Source of the DNA: Bacillota bacterium
GTDB lineage: Bacteria; Bacillota; Clostridia; Lachnospirales; Lachnospiraceae
DNA length: 64,000 nucleotides
Reading direction: 5' to 3'
Assembly (NCBI GenBank): GCA_023393095.1
Contig: JAEWMT010000044.1
Location: 1 to 64,000, forward strand
This document shows positions 52,092 through 60,800 of this stretch, one piece after another. A model generated the notes under the pieces. That model saw only the letters and a list, made by a program, of their open reading frames with translations, did not search any database and was not told the DNA's origin. The position numbers were made by a program, and so were the translations under genes. Each line of letters begins with the position of its first letter. The stretch's first letter is position 1.

Positions 52092-53621
52092 TTGAAACTG
52101 AAGGACAGGCTGATAACAGCATTTTTTATCATGATAGCCATGCCCATTCTTATGATTGCCATTACTGCAGGGACAATTATAAGTCTGCAAAACAACTCCA
52201 TTCAAAAATCCTATGATGTTGAGGCGGATACAATTCAGGTTATCATTAATCCGATTCAGGTATTGAACCGCTTGACTAGAGGAACTTATAATGAAATTAA
52301 GCTTATTGCATTAAAGTCCCCAGAAAAACTAGAGGATCAGAATTATATCAAAAGATGGAATGCTGAGCTTGAAGATAAATACTCCTTTATTGCAGTACGA
52401 AAAGATGACGAATTTATATATGCAGGTAATAAGGAGAAGTTGAGTTTAATTATCGATAATCTTCAAAAGTTCGGAGATTATAATACGGATGTGGACGGGG
52501 GAACCTATATAGAAGGAAACAATCAAAGGCATCCATTTCTGGTAAAGGCACAGGATTTCTATTTTTCTGATGGCGGAGAGGGTTCTATTTTTGTTATTAC
52601 TGATTTGAATACACTGTTTCCGCAGATTAAGGCTGTAATGATACAAAGTATCATATCCGTTCTTTTTATCCTTATGTTCATGGCTCTCATTCTTATGTTA
52701 TGGATCTACCGCAGTATACTTAAGCCTTTGAATATATTACGAATAGGTATGAACCAGATCAAGGAAGGAGATCTTGACTATTCGGTAGAAACTGGAACAG
52801 GGGATGAGATTGGTCAGCTTTGTGAAGATTTTGAGGAAATGCGTATCAGATTAAAGGAGCAGGTTGACAGCCGCCTCCAATATGAAGAGGATATTAAGGA
52901 GCTTATTAGTAATATTTCTCATGATTTGAAAACTCCGCTGACAGCAATTAAGGGCTACTCCGAAGGACTAATGGATGGGGTGGCAGATACTCCAGAAAAA
53001 CAGGAAAAATATCTGAAAACCATTTTTACGAAAGCAAATGATATATCAATTTTGGTGGATGAATTAGCATTTTATGCTAAGATAGATTGTAATACCGTTC
53101 CTTATAGCTTTAAGGAGATTAATTTAAGGAATTATTTTGAAGACTGTATTGATGAGCTTAGCCTGGATCTCGAGGTAAAGAATATAGAGTTATATTACGA
53201 AAATGAGATCGAACCATCCGTTGAGGTAATTGCGGATGCAGAACAGCTTAAGAGGGTTATTAATAATATTATAGGAAATGCCGTAAAATATATTGATAAG
53301 AAAAGAGGTATGATACAGATACACATTCATGATATCGGAAACTTTGTGCAGGTTGAGATTGAGGATAATGGAATAGGGATCCCCAAAGCAGATATTCCTT
53401 ATATTTTTGAACGTTTTTACCGTGCAGATGCATCACGTAATTCAAGAAAGGGAGGCAGCGGTCTTGGGCTTGCAATATCTAAAAAAATTATCGAGGATCA
53501 CTCCGGGAAAATATGGGCACAAAGTGAACTTGGCACCGGTACTAAAATAATATTTACCTTAAAAAAGAGTATAAAGAAACATACGGAAGATGGAAAAGTA
53601 AATTCAGGGAAGGAGCATTAA
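52092..53621 (+). CDS. Sensor histidine kinase with HAMP domain
   Basis: This 509-residue kinase starts at TTG 52092, chosen because AAGGAGGAG lies nine bases before it. Helix 1 (about 9-32) and helix 2 (about 183-207) enclose an outer sensor region of about 150 residues. A HAMP domain (about 208-260) follows, then the H-box ELISNISHDLKTPLTAIKGY, N-box VINNIIGNAVKYIDKK, and G-boxes DNGIGIPKADIP and GGSGLGLAISKKI. It pairs with the regulator gene that begins one base after its stop. Confidence 0.94.
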   Translation: MKLKDRLITAFFIMIAMPILMIAITAGTIISLQNNSIQKSYDVEADTIQVIINPIQVLNRLTRGTYNEIKLIALKSPEKLEDQNYIKRWNAELEDKYSFIAVRKDDEFIYAGNKEKLSLIIDNLQKFGDYNTDVDGGTYIEGNNQRHPFLVKAQDFYFSDGGEGSIFVITDLNTLFPQIKAVMIQSIISVLFILMFMALILMLWIYRSILKPLNILRIGMNQIKEGDLDYSVETGTGDEIGQLCEDFEEMRIRLKEQVDSRLQYEEDIKELISNISHDLKTPLTAIKGYSEGLMDGVADTPEKQEKYLKTIFTKANDISILVDELAFYAKIDCNTVPYSFKEINLRNYFEDCIDELSLDLEVKNIELYYENEIEPSVEVIADAEQLKRVINNIIGNAVKYIDKKRGMIQIHIHDIGNFVQVEIEDNGIGIPKADIPYIFERFYRADASRNSRKGGSGLGLAISKKIIEDHSGKIWAQSELGTGTKIIFTLKKSIKKHTEDGKVNSGKEH

Positions 53622-53622
53622 G

Positions 53623-54312
53623 ATGAGCAGATTGTTGATTGTTGAGGATGAATTAGCTATTGCTGAGCTGGAAAAGGATTATTTGGAGCTAAGCGGATTT
53701 GAGGTTGAAGTGGAGACGACAGGCGATGTTGGAGCAAAGCGTGCACTGGAAGAAGAATTTGACCTTATTATCCTTGACTTAATGCTTCCGAATATGGATG
53801 GCTTTGAAATATGCAAGAAGGTTCGAGAAGTAAAGAATATACCTGTTATCATGGTATCAGCTAAGAAGGATGATATTGATAAAATACGAGGTTTGGGGCT
53901 TGGTGCTGACGATTACATGACGAAACCCTTTAGCCCAAGTGAGCTGGTTGCAAGAGTAAAGGCACATCTGGCTAGATATGAACGTCTGATCGGTTCCGGT
54001 ATCAAGGAAAATGAAATTTTAGAAATTAGGGGCTTAAAGATTGATAAAACAGCCAGAAGAGTATTTTTAAATGGTGAAGAGAAGATATTTACGACGAAGG
54101 AGTTTGACCTTTTAGCATTTCTAGCACAAAACCCGAATCATGTATATACGAAGGATGAGCTATTCCGGGAAATATGGGACATGGAGTCGGTTGGAGATAT
54201 CGCTACAGTTACGGTTCACATTAAGAAGATCCGGGAGAAGATCGAATATAATACATCCAAACCACAGTACATTGAGACGATCTGGGGTGTAGGATACCGC
54301 TTCAAGGTCTGA
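53623..54312 (+). CDS. OmpR/PhoB-family response regulator
   Basis: This 229-residue protein has the receiver acidic residues VEDE, phospho-acceptor Asp in LIILDLMLPNMDG, S-A in VSAKKDD and K in MTKPFS, with a winged-helix domain ending IETIWGVGYRFKV. It begins one base after the kinase stop, with AAGGAGCATTAAG as ribosome site. Unlike the other two pairs in this window the kinase is encoded first. The targets are unknown. Confidence 0.94.
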   Translation: MSRLLIVEDELAIAELEKDYLELSGFEVEVETTGDVGAKRALEEEFDLIILDLMLPNMDGFEICKKVREVKNIPVIMVSAKKDDIDKIRGLGLGADDYMTKPFSPSELVARVKAHLARYERLIGSGIKENEILEIRGLKIDKTARRVFLNGEEKIFTTKEFDLLAFLAQNPNHVYTKDELFREIWDMESVGDIATVTVHIKKIREKIEYNTSKPQYIETIWGVGYRFKV

Positions 54313-54373
54313 TGTTATGATCAATGTGTTATATGATATAACCGAAGAAAATAAGTATCATGAGGTAGAGAAA

Positions 54374-54682
54374 ATGAACGAAAATTATATGCAGAAAGCA
54401 TTAGCATTCAAAGCCCTGTCCGACCCGAATAGATTAATCATTATTGATTTTCTTAAAAACGGAGAACGCTGCGCCTGTAAGATACTCGAGCAATTAAAGA
54501 TAACACAGCCCACCTTATCGCATCACATGAGCATTCTTAGTAATGCGGATATCATTCACAGTCGGAAGGAAGGCAAATGGATCCACTATTCGTTAAACTA
54601 TGAGAAATTTAATGAGTTAAAAGAGTTACTGGAAGGCTATTCAAAGATACAGGATGATGATAGTTCTGGAGATTGCTGTTAA
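54374..54682 (+). CDS. ArsR/SmtB-family metalloregulator-like repressor
   Basis: This 102-residue winged-helix protein has the family stretch FKALSDPNRLIIIDFLKNGERCACKILEQLKITQPTLSHHMSIL, cited here in part only as landmarks: the cysteine pair C-A-C in the ERCACKI segment corresponds to the ELCVC metal-binding site of ArsR. A second cysteine pair ends the protein (SSGDCC). The start at 54374 is favoured by GAGGTAG; an ATG at 54317 would add 19 unconserved residues. It probably senses thiophilic metal(loid)s. No resistance genes follow, so its targets are elsewhere, or it is autoregulated. Confidence 0.87.
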   Translation: MNENYMQKALAFKALSDPNRLIIIDFLKNGERCACKILEQLKITQPTLSHHMSILSNADIIHSRKEGKWIHYSLNYEKFNELKELLEGYSKIQDDDSSGDCC

Positions 54683-54793
54683 ACAAGCTGCTATAAGGTT
54701 ACATTTATGTTTTGGTGGTTTATTTCTCATGAAGAGATTGCATATAGGTGGAGTTAAATTAACATGAGAGTTTTGTAATTAATCGGATAGGAG

Positions 54794-54903
54794 GATAGCG
54801 GCTCCTGATATTGACAGAGAATTAACAATATGCTAATATTATCCTAGCCAATTCTCAAGGGTTCCCTGAGGGAAAGGCATAGGAACTAATATGGAAAGCT
54901 ATC
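54794..54903 (+). ncRNA. Structured leader RNA, candidate riboswitch of unknown class
   Basis: Three nested pairings form a multi-branch junction: P1 GATAGC (54794-54799) with GCTATC (54898-54903), P2 GAGAATT (54817-54823) with AATTCTC (54850-54856), and P3 GTTCC (54861-54865) with GGAAC (54882-54886). The linkers GAGGGAAAGGCATA and TAATATGGAAAG are well placed for conserved junction bases. A terminator follows 55 bases later, before the TM1266-like transporter operon. It does not match the TPP, cobalamin, SAM or T-box consensus; some resemblance to the Mo/W-cofactor class cannot be judged by eye. Confidence 0.5.
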
Positions 54904-54957
54904 GCCTGAAAGTAGATAAATCAAAACATAAGGTGGTAGGATGTTGATAACTATGAT

Positions 54958-54987
54958 CCCTATGTCATTACGGCATAGGGCTTTTTT
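54958..54987 (+). terminator. Terminator before the TM1266-like operon
   Basis: The stem CCCTATG / CATAGGG with a nine-base loop and six T residues lies in the leader, 28 bases before the first coding gene. This position implies transcription attenuation. Confidence 0.85.
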
Positions 54988-55014
54988 AATTTATTAAAGT
55001 AAGGAGGAAATAAG

Positions 55015-55260
55015 GTGGAAACAAGAGTTGCACTAATTGGTATTATCGTTGAGGATATGGATTCCGTTGAAAGGCTGAACGGCCTGCTTCACGAGTACGG
55101 CAGATACGTGATTGGCAGGATGGGAATTCCGTACAGGGAAAAGGAAATCAGCATCATCAGTGTTGTTGTAAATGCAGAGGCTGATATAATCAGTACGTTG
55201 GCAGGTAAGCTTGGTATGATCAAGGGTGTAAGCGTAAAGACAGTTTATTCTAAAAAATAG
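55015..55260 (+). CDS. TM1266-like putative regulator (iron-only hydrogenase system family)
   Basis: This 81-residue protein starts at GTG after AAGGAGGAAATAAG. It matches the TM1266 family pattern: IGIIVEDMDSVERLNGLLHE, IGRMGIPYREKEISIISVVV and LAGKLGMIKGVSVKTVYSKK, which is an ACT-like ferredoxin fold. The family is named after a putative regulator of [FeFe]-hydrogenase systems, but direct evidence for that role is thin. Here it leads a set of three importer genes behind a structured leader, which suggests a role in sensing the imported compound. No hydrogenase genes are in the window. Confidence 0.82.
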   Translation: METRVALIGIIVEDMDSVERLNGLLHEYGRYVIGRMGIPYREKEISIISVVVNAEADIISTLAGKLGMIKGVSVKTVYSKK

Positions 55261-55392
55261 TGATGTATTTAGAATATTATTTATATAAGAAATCCAAGAA
55301 ATTATTATAAGCCAGAAGATAAGTAGACTAAATGTGTTTGGTTTATAATTTGTAAAGCAAGTCAGTTTATTTTAGAAATGGAGAGATTGAAA

Positions 55393-56448
55393 ATGAAAAA
55401 ATGGAAAGTGATGTTGATAATGCTGTTATGTATGGCTCTTCTGACAGCATGCGGTAAAGGAAGCAAAACAGGAGATTCGAAGGAAGCTACAAAAGTACCA
55501 GAAGCAACAACCACACCCACTGCAACGACAGCCTCAGCACAGGCTCCCACACAGAAAATAGATATTAATATTGCAGCCTTGAAGGGACCTACAGCAATCG
55601 GGATGGTTAAGATGATGAATGATACTGAATCTGGGACAACAGCAAATAATTATAATTTTAAAATTGCAGGAGCAGCAGATGAGATCAGTGCTGGACTCGT
55701 AAAAGGTGATTTTGATATTGCCGCTGTCCCCTGTAATCTTGCTTCGGTATTATATAATAAGACAAAGGGTGGAATAAAGCTTGCAGGAATTAATACACTA
55801 GGTGTGCTTTATATCGTAGAGACCGGTAATACCATAAAGTCAGTAAAAGATTTAAAGGGTAAGACTATCTATGCAACCGGACTCGGTACAACTCCGCAAT
55901 ATACCCTGAACTACATATTGAAGGCGAATGGAATTAATCCTGAGAAGGATGTAACTATTGAATATAAGACAGAGCCGACTGAAGTTGCTGCAATACTTGG
56001 AAAATCATCAAATGCAATTGCAATGCTGCCGCAGCCATATGTTACTACTGTACTTATGAACAATAGCAAGTTAAAAATCGCTCTTAATCTTGCAGATGAA
56101 TGGAATGCAGTAAGCTCGGATGGAAGCACTGTCGTAACGGGTGTTATAGTTGTTAAGAGTGAATTCCTTGAGAAGAATAAGTCAGCCTTTGAAGCCTTTA
56201 TGAAAGAATATACGGATTCCGCAGCATATGTGAATGATAATGTGGAGGAAGCGGCAACTCTGGTAGAAAAATTCGGCATCTTTAAGGCCGTTCCGATAAA
56301 GAAGGCAATCCCAAATTGTAACATCACCATGATTCAAGGTGATGAGATGAAACAGAAGGTAAGTGGGTATTTAAATGCGTTATATAAACAAAATCCGAAA
56401 TCAATAGGCGGGATCCTTCCGGCAGATGACTTCTACTATATTCCATAG
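55393..56448 (+). CDS. ABC transporter substrate-binding lipoprotein (SsuA/ThiY-like)
   Basis: The start is ATG 55393, seven bases after GGAGAG. The 351-residue protein has a lipoprotein signal (ALLTAC), a Thr/Ala/Pro-rich linker (about 24-55) and a binding domain of NMT1/SsuA type (about 56-351: LKGPTAIGMVKMMND, GDFDIAAVPCNLASVLYN, VKDLKGKTIYATG, IAMLPQPYVTTVL). Such proteins bind aliphatic sulfonates, nitrate/cyanate-like ions, pyrimidine precursors of thiamine or aromatic compounds. Sequence alone does not settle the ligand. It is followed by its permease and ATPase. Confidence 0.88.
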   Translation: MKKWKVMLIMLLCMALLTACGKGSKTGDSKEATKVPEATTTPTATTASAQAPTQKIDINIAALKGPTAIGMVKMMNDTESGTTANNYNFKIAGAADEISAGLVKGDFDIAAVPCNLASVLYNKTKGGIKLAGINTLGVLYIVETGNTIKSVKDLKGKTIYATGLGTTPQYTLNYILKANGINPEKDVTIEYKTEPTEVAAILGKSSNAIAMLPQPYVTTVLMNNSKLKIALNLADEWNAVSSDGSTVVTGVIVVKSEFLEKNKSAFEAFMKEYTDSAAYVNDNVEEAATLVEKFGIFKAVPIKKAIPNCNITMIQGDEMKQKVSGYLNALYKQNPKSIGGILPADDFYYIP

Positions 56449-56486
56449 GTTTATTTCATTATAGTTAAGAGAAAGGAGCCGTAAGT

Positions 56487-57263
56487 ATGGAAAGTCAGAC
56501 TAAAAATACAAAATCATATAAAAAGTTTATTTTTAGAGTTCTGGCCACCCTTTTCTGGTTGTTTTTATGGGAAGTGGTTAGCAGGGGGCTTGGACAAGAG
56601 ATTCTACTGGCAGCTCCTTCAGCAGTACTCATAACTCTTGGTGGGCTGATTGGTAAGCTCGGTTTCTGGCAGACCATCCTTTTTTCTTCCCTTCGGATTG
56701 TAGCAGGTTTTATTCTGGCTCTTATCATCGGAATTTTTTTGGCTGTTGGAGCCTACAACAGCAGGCTCGTGAAGGAGCTTGTGGCTCCTCTGATGAAAAC
56801 GATACAGTCAATGCCGGTAGCTTCCTTTATTATACTGGCGTTGGTTTGGATTAAAGCAAAGAATTTATCGGTTCTGGCTTCCTTCTTAATGGTGCTACCG
56901 CTGATTTATTCCAATGTACAGAAAGGTTTATTCGCTTCGGATGAGAAGCTTCTTCAGATGGCTAAGGTTTTTAGACTTGGTATCTTTAAGAAAATGATTG
57001 CTATCTACATTCCTTCTGTGATGCCGTATTTTATCTCAGCGATATCAGTAGGCGTGGGTTTATGTTGGAAGGCAGGAATTGCAGCGGAGGTAATTGGTAT
57101 CCCTGCCGGTTCCATCGGAGAACAACTCTATGAGGCAAAGCTTTATCTGATGACAAAGGAGCTTTTTGCATGGACATTTGTAATTATAGTGATCAGTATT
57201 CTATTTGAAAAGGCGGTACTTTTGTTGCTACGTCTAATGAATAATGATACCGAAACGATATAA
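56487..57263 (+). CDS. ABC transporter permease (SsuC/ThiX-like)
   Basis: This 258-residue protein has about six membrane helices and the coupling loop VFRLGIFKKMIAIYIPSVMP, followed by GLCWKAGIAAEVIG, typical of the SsuC/TauC/ThiX permease group. GAAAGGAGCCGTAAG precedes the ATG. It lies between the binding protein and ATPase genes of the importer. Confidence 0.92.
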   Translation: MESQTKNTKSYKKFIFRVLATLFWLFLWEVVSRGLGQEILLAAPSAVLITLGGLIGKLGFWQTILFSSLRIVAGFILALIIGIFLAVGAYNSRLVKELVAPLMKTIQSMPVASFIILALVWIKAKNLSVLASFLMVLPLIYSNVQKGLFASDEKLLQMAKVFRLGIFKKMIAIYIPSVMPYFISAISVGVGLCWKAGIAAEVIGIPAGSIGEQLYEAKLYLMTKELFAWTFVIIVISILFEKAVLLLLRLMNNDTETI

Positions 57264-57364
57264 ATAAAGTGAGATACACCCGTAAATATATGCATGGGAT
57301 GAATCGTCTACATAAGTTGATAAATGGGAGCTCTGTTTTCAATTAATATAGAAGGAGGCACGGA

Positions 57365-57940
57365 ATGGATATTGAATTAAAGCAGCTAACAAAATTATTT
57401 GATAATAAGATTGTTTTAAATAGTTTAAATATGTCCATTCAGGAAGGCAGAATTAACTGTCTGATGGGAGCCTCCGGAATAGGAAAAACCACCCTGGTGA
57501 ATATTATCATGGGATTAGTGAAACCGGACTTTGGTGAAGTGATGGGATTACAGGGAAAGCAGATTGCTGCTGTATTTCAGGAGGATCGGTTAATTGAACA
57601 CTGGAACGCGATAAAAAACATTGAACTGGTATGCGGACGTGACATTACAAAAGATAGAATCATTCAGGAATTAACAAAGCTTAACCTTCAAGATGATAAG
57701 GATAAACCGGTGAAGGATTACAGCGGAGGTATGAGAAGAAGGGTAGCAATTGTAAGGGCAATACTTGCTCAGAGTGAACTTCTCATCCTGGATGAACCCT
57801 TTCGGGGATTGGATTTAGATTTAAAAAGAAAAACAATTGAATATATAAAACAAAGCACAAAAGGAAAAACTGTAATTATAGTAACGCATGAAAGAGATGA
57901 TGTGGCTTTATTGGAAGCAAATCTAATCACTCTGGTATAA
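57365..57940 (+). CDS. ABC transporter ATP-binding protein, short form
   Basis: This 191-residue ATPase has Walker A GASGIGKTTLV, the Q-loop region VFQEDRLIEHWNA, signature DYSGGMRRRVAIVRA, Walker B LLILDEPFRGLD and the switch His in VTHERDD. It ends shortly after the switch region and is about 50 residues shorter than SsuB or TauB, lacking the usual C-terminal extension, but every catalytic motif is present. AAGGAGG precedes the ATG. It completes the importer operon begun by the TM1266-like gene. Confidence 0.9.
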   Translation: MDIELKQLTKLFDNKIVLNSLNMSIQEGRINCLMGASGIGKTTLVNIIMGLVKPDFGEVMGLQGKQIAAVFQEDRLIEHWNAIKNIELVCGRDITKDRIIQELTKLNLQDDKDKPVKDYSGGMRRRVAIVRAILAQSELLILDEPFRGLDLDLKRKTIEYIKQSTKGKTVIIVTHERDDVALLEANLITLV

Positions 57941-58039
57941 TATACATCTGATTACACTGCATAATGCTTGTTTTTTATACGGCTATCGGCTATAATACGA
58001 ATAATTATTTGATGATTCTAAAGAGAGAGGTAAGATTTC

Positions 58040-58843
58040 ATGCATATCACAATTACAGGAAACCTGGGAAGCGGTAAATCAACCATTTGCAGGCTGTTAA
58101 ATGAAAAATATCAATTTGAAGTATATTCCACAGGCAAGGTTCAGAGGGAACTGGCAAGGCAGATGAATATGACAACCTTGGAACTGAACCAGCTTATGTG
58201 TAGTGATAAAAAATATGATAAGATGATTGATGATGAAACTGCTAGAATTTCAAGGGAAAACAAGGATAAGGATATAATTTTTGACTCCCGCCTTGCATGG
58301 CATTTTGTAGAGCATTCCTTTAAGGTGTTCGTATCCGTCAGTCTCGGCGTAGCTGCAGAACGTGTTATGAATGATCAGAGGGGTGCGGAGGAGAAATATT
58401 CCTCCATAGAAGAGGCAAGAGAACTTCTTGCAGAGCGTGCAGCTACAGAATGTGTTCGTTTTAAGGATATCTATCATTTAAGTTATATGGATTTTTCAAA
58501 CTATAACTTGATAATTGATAGTTCCTATTGTCTTCCAGATAAAATTGCAGAAATTATAATTAAGGAAGCAAAAGAATTTTACAACAATAATTCATCAGAT
58601 TCATCAAAAATGCTGGTATCTCCTAGAAGACTTATGAAAGCTTCGGATATACACGAGGATGATAAGATTAACCTTAAGGCATTAGTCGATGATTATAAAA
58701 AACAGCCCTATGCTATAGATTCGTTGATTACAGTTAAGAAAAAGGATGACGATTATGAAGTGATAGCAGGTCTTGATAAAGCAAAAGCGGCATTTCTTGC
58801 TGAAGTGCCTTATGTCCCGATTAATATTATAAAAAATGAATAA
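58040..58843 (+). CDS. Cytidylate-kinase-like domain fused to a ParB-like domain
   Basis: This 267-residue protein begins with a P-loop kinase domain (about 1-185) with GNLGSGKST, a LID-like Arg-rich region (SRLAWHFV, ERVMNDQRG) and features of the cytidylate-kinase-like family of Clostridia. From about residue 195 a second segment follows (SSKMLVSPRRLMKASDIHED...YAIDSLITVKKKDDDYEVIAGLDKAKAAFLAEVPYVPINII, listed in part) whose VIAGLDKAKAA-x-VPYVPI pattern recalls the ParB N-terminal nuclease fold. The joining of the two is unusual. Real nucleotide-kinase activity is not assured. AGAGAGAGG precedes the ATG. Confidence 0.65.
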   Translation: MHITITGNLGSGKSTICRLLNEKYQFEVYSTGKVQRELARQMNMTTLELNQLMCSDKKYDKMIDDETARISRENKDKDIIFDSRLAWHFVEHSFKVFVSVSLGVAAERVMNDQRGAEEKYSSIEEARELLAERAATECVRFKDIYHLSYMDFSNYNLIIDSSYCLPDKIAEIIIKEAKEFYNNNSSDSSKMLVSPRRLMKASDIHEDDKINLKALVDDYKKQPYAIDSLITVKKKDDDYEVIAGLDKAKAAFLAEVPYVPINIIKNE

Positions 58844-58957
58844 AATTGGATTACCATTTTAACCATAGATAATTTATTCTAATCAAGATAATATTAGCTA
58901 TTTTATTTCAAATTATCCCCGAGGATATAAAAAATTGATTGACAAACAATAATGATA

Positions 58958-58989
58958 AGAGAATTCATGTTACAATGAATTCTCTTTTT
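58958..58989 (+). terminator. Rho-independent terminator
   Basis: AGAGAATTCAT / ATGAATTCTCT, an 11-base perfect stem with a six-base loop followed by TTTT. An upstream TTGACA at 58938 has no matching -10 box. Confidence 0.85.
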
Positions 58990-59018
58990 AGTTAAAAAAT
59001 CATAGTGGGGGTGATTCA

Positions 59019-60119
59019 ATGAAAGCATGGATGGAAAAATCATATATTGCGAAATGGTTTTTAACAATCGCAGTGATTACAATCGGTGTATATTTGGGAT
59101 TTCGTTATCTTCTTCCTTTAATACTTCCATTTATTTTTGCATATTTTATTGCATGGATTATCCGGCCAGTAACCGATATGCTATATCGCCGGTTGAAAAT
59201 ACCTAGAATTATTGGAGGATCATGCTCCTTAATATTATTAGTAGCGGTTTTTGGGACAGCCCTTTGCATGCTGACTAAAATACTTATAAAACAAGCCATT
59301 GAGTTTATTAAGAATGTACCGATTTATATGAATTACCTAGCTGATAAGGTGGATGCATTATGCAAACACTGTGATGGAATGTTAGGATATCATTGCGGAA
59401 CCTTAAGAGGCGTTGTTGATGATAATATCATGAATACAGTTAATAGGATTAAAACGGATGTAATGCCTAGAATGACGCAACAAACGATATCTATGACAAT
59501 AAAGTTTGTAGCTTTTATTGGTATTGTATTAATCGTTCTTGTAGCGGCTGTATTAATTGTAAAGGATCTTCCGGCATTTCATGAAAAATATGATAATCAT
59601 AATCTCTATAAGGATGTTCATAAAGTTACGGGAAAGCTATCCGAAGCGGGTGTAGCCTTCTTACGATGCCAGTTAATTATTATGTCAATTGTAGCGGTTA
59701 TCTGTGTCATAGGTTTATATATTATAAAAAATGAATATCCCGTATTATTGGGAGTCATAATAGCGTTTCTTGATGCACTTCCCATATTGGGTAGTGGAAT
59801 GATTTTTATTCCATGGTCTATGATTGTTTTGATTAATGGTGATATTTATCAGGCAGCAATGTTGTTTACTATCTTTCTAATCTGTCAGGTCGTTCGTGAA
59901 ATTCTGGAACCTAAGCTGATTGGTAACCGCATTGGAATCAAACCATTATATACCCTGATTGCAATGTATGTTGGGCTGAAGCTCTTTAATATTGCGGGAT
60001 TTATTCTTGGACCGATAGGTTTACTTATCATTATAACGATTTATCATGTGATTAGTGAGAAATCGTCGGACACTGAATTTAAGAAAGAAGAATCCCATCA
60101 TGAATTGAATATCCCTTGA
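59019..60119 (+). CDS. AI-2E/PerM-family membrane protein, YtvI-like sporulation protein
   Basis: This 366-residue protein has about seven membrane helices and the family stretches YLLPLILPFIFAYFIAWIIRPV near the N-terminus and PILGSGMIFIPW and LEPKLIGNRIGIKPLYTL in the C-terminal half. It fits the AI-2E transporter superfamily, and the length and context fit YtvI, a sporulation integral membrane protein of unknown role. GGGGGTG precedes the ATG at normal spacing. The -35 box of the proS leader overlaps its stop codon. Confidence 0.82.
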   Translation: MKAWMEKSYIAKWFLTIAVITIGVYLGFRYLLPLILPFIFAYFIAWIIRPVTDMLYRRLKIPRIIGGSCSLILLVAVFGTALCMLTKILIKQAIEFIKNVPIYMNYLADKVDALCKHCDGMLGYHCGTLRGVVDDNIMNTVNRIKTDVMPRMTQQTISMTIKFVAFIGIVLIVLVAAVLIVKDLPAFHEKYDNHNLYKDVHKVTGKLSEAGVAFLRCQLIIMSIVAVICVIGLYIIKNEYPVLLGVIIAFLDALPILGSGMIFIPWSMIVLINGDIYQAAMLFTIFLICQVVREILEPKLIGNRIGIKPLYTLIAMYVGLKLFNIAGFILGPIGLLIIITIYHVISEKSSDTEFKKEESHHELNIP

Positions 60120-60144
60120 CAAAGCATATTTTCTGGAATAAAAT
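60116..60144 (+). promoter_or_regulatory. Promoter of the proS T-box leader
   Basis: TTGACA (60116-60121) and TAAAAT (60139-60144) are spaced by 17 bases. The -35 box overlaps the stop codon of the YtvI-like gene. Confidence 0.7.
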
Positions 60145-60234
60145 TAGTTCATTATTTGAAGAAGAATAAGATTTCATATTTTATTTTAAAGTAGATATAG
60201 AGTTTTATAATATGAATACTCTAATTTATATTAG

Positions 60235-60471
60235 TTTTAATTGCGACGAAGAGGAATAGTAGATAATAATCTCATTCCAGAGAGAGAAGTGTTAGCTGAG
60301 AGCTTCTTATGAAGATGTTATTGAACCGGCCTTGGAGCATTGTATGAAAGGAATATCCCCTAAATACAACGTAATACCGGCGTTAACGGTGAAAAGAGAG
60401 CTGCAAGTAGCAGCTAATTAGGGTGGCACCGCCGAGTCCTTCGGTCCCTTGCGGACGATAGGGCTTTTTTT
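60235..60471 (+). ncRNA. T-box leader, proline-specific
   Basis: The T-box sequence AATTAGGGTGGCACCGC (60416 onward) is followed by a terminator ending in seven T residues (60435-60471: AGTCCT...GGTCC with GGAC...AGGGCT). Stem I shows AGTA near 60258, the AGAGAG distal region and, on the 3' side, GAA-CCG-GCC-TTGGAGC. The specifier triplet is therefore CCG (60326-60328), a proline codon, which agrees with proS downstream. Uncharged tRNA-Pro allows read-through into proS. Confidence 0.93.
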
Positions 60472-60514
60472 ATGTTATTGAATGACAAAGGGGAAAGTTG
60501 GTTGACAAAGGGAC

Positions 60515-60747
60515 GGTACATTGACAATATGAATCGATTTTGCTTTCCTGTTATGACTTTCAGGTAATTCTAAGCTTCCAATTTGGAGCTTGAAGCAGGC
60601 TTTCGGAGTATAGCGACATCCGTGTCGCACACTCCTAAAATGTCCATCCGTGGACATTTTCCAGCCTTGACCGCTCCATATTGGAAGCTAAGTATTACCA
60701 AGAAAGTTATAAAAGTCAGCAAAATTGATTCATATTGCCAATGTACC
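60515..60747. repeat. 233-base imperfect palindrome between T-box and proS
   Basis: The arms GGTACATTGACAATATGAAT and ATTCATATTGCCAATGTACC pair with one mismatch, and pairing continues over about 65 bases per arm (ACTTTC, GGTAAT, AGCTTCCAAT with their partners). The centre has two small hairpins, GCGACA / TGTCGC and AAAATGTCCATCCGTGGACA with its own closing TTTT. No coding capacity is conserved. Confidence 0.85.
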
Positions 60748-60800
60748 TCGCATAGTGAAACGCTTAACTTTAAATGAGTTGTAGTTGGTATATACGATAT

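Noticed and set aside
54794..54987. TPP (THI-box) riboswitch before the SsuA/ThiY-like importer
   Set aside because: The required CTGAGA and ACCTGAT-type core sequences are absent.
58937..58976. Promoter with TTGACA at 58938 and TACAAT near 58971
   Set aside because: The spacing is about 27 bases, too long; TACAAT is the loop and arm of the terminator hairpin.
60583..60777. Open frames on both strands within the 233-base palindrome
   Set aside because: Palindromic DNA gives open frames on both strands by symmetry; no start site or conserved protein is seen.
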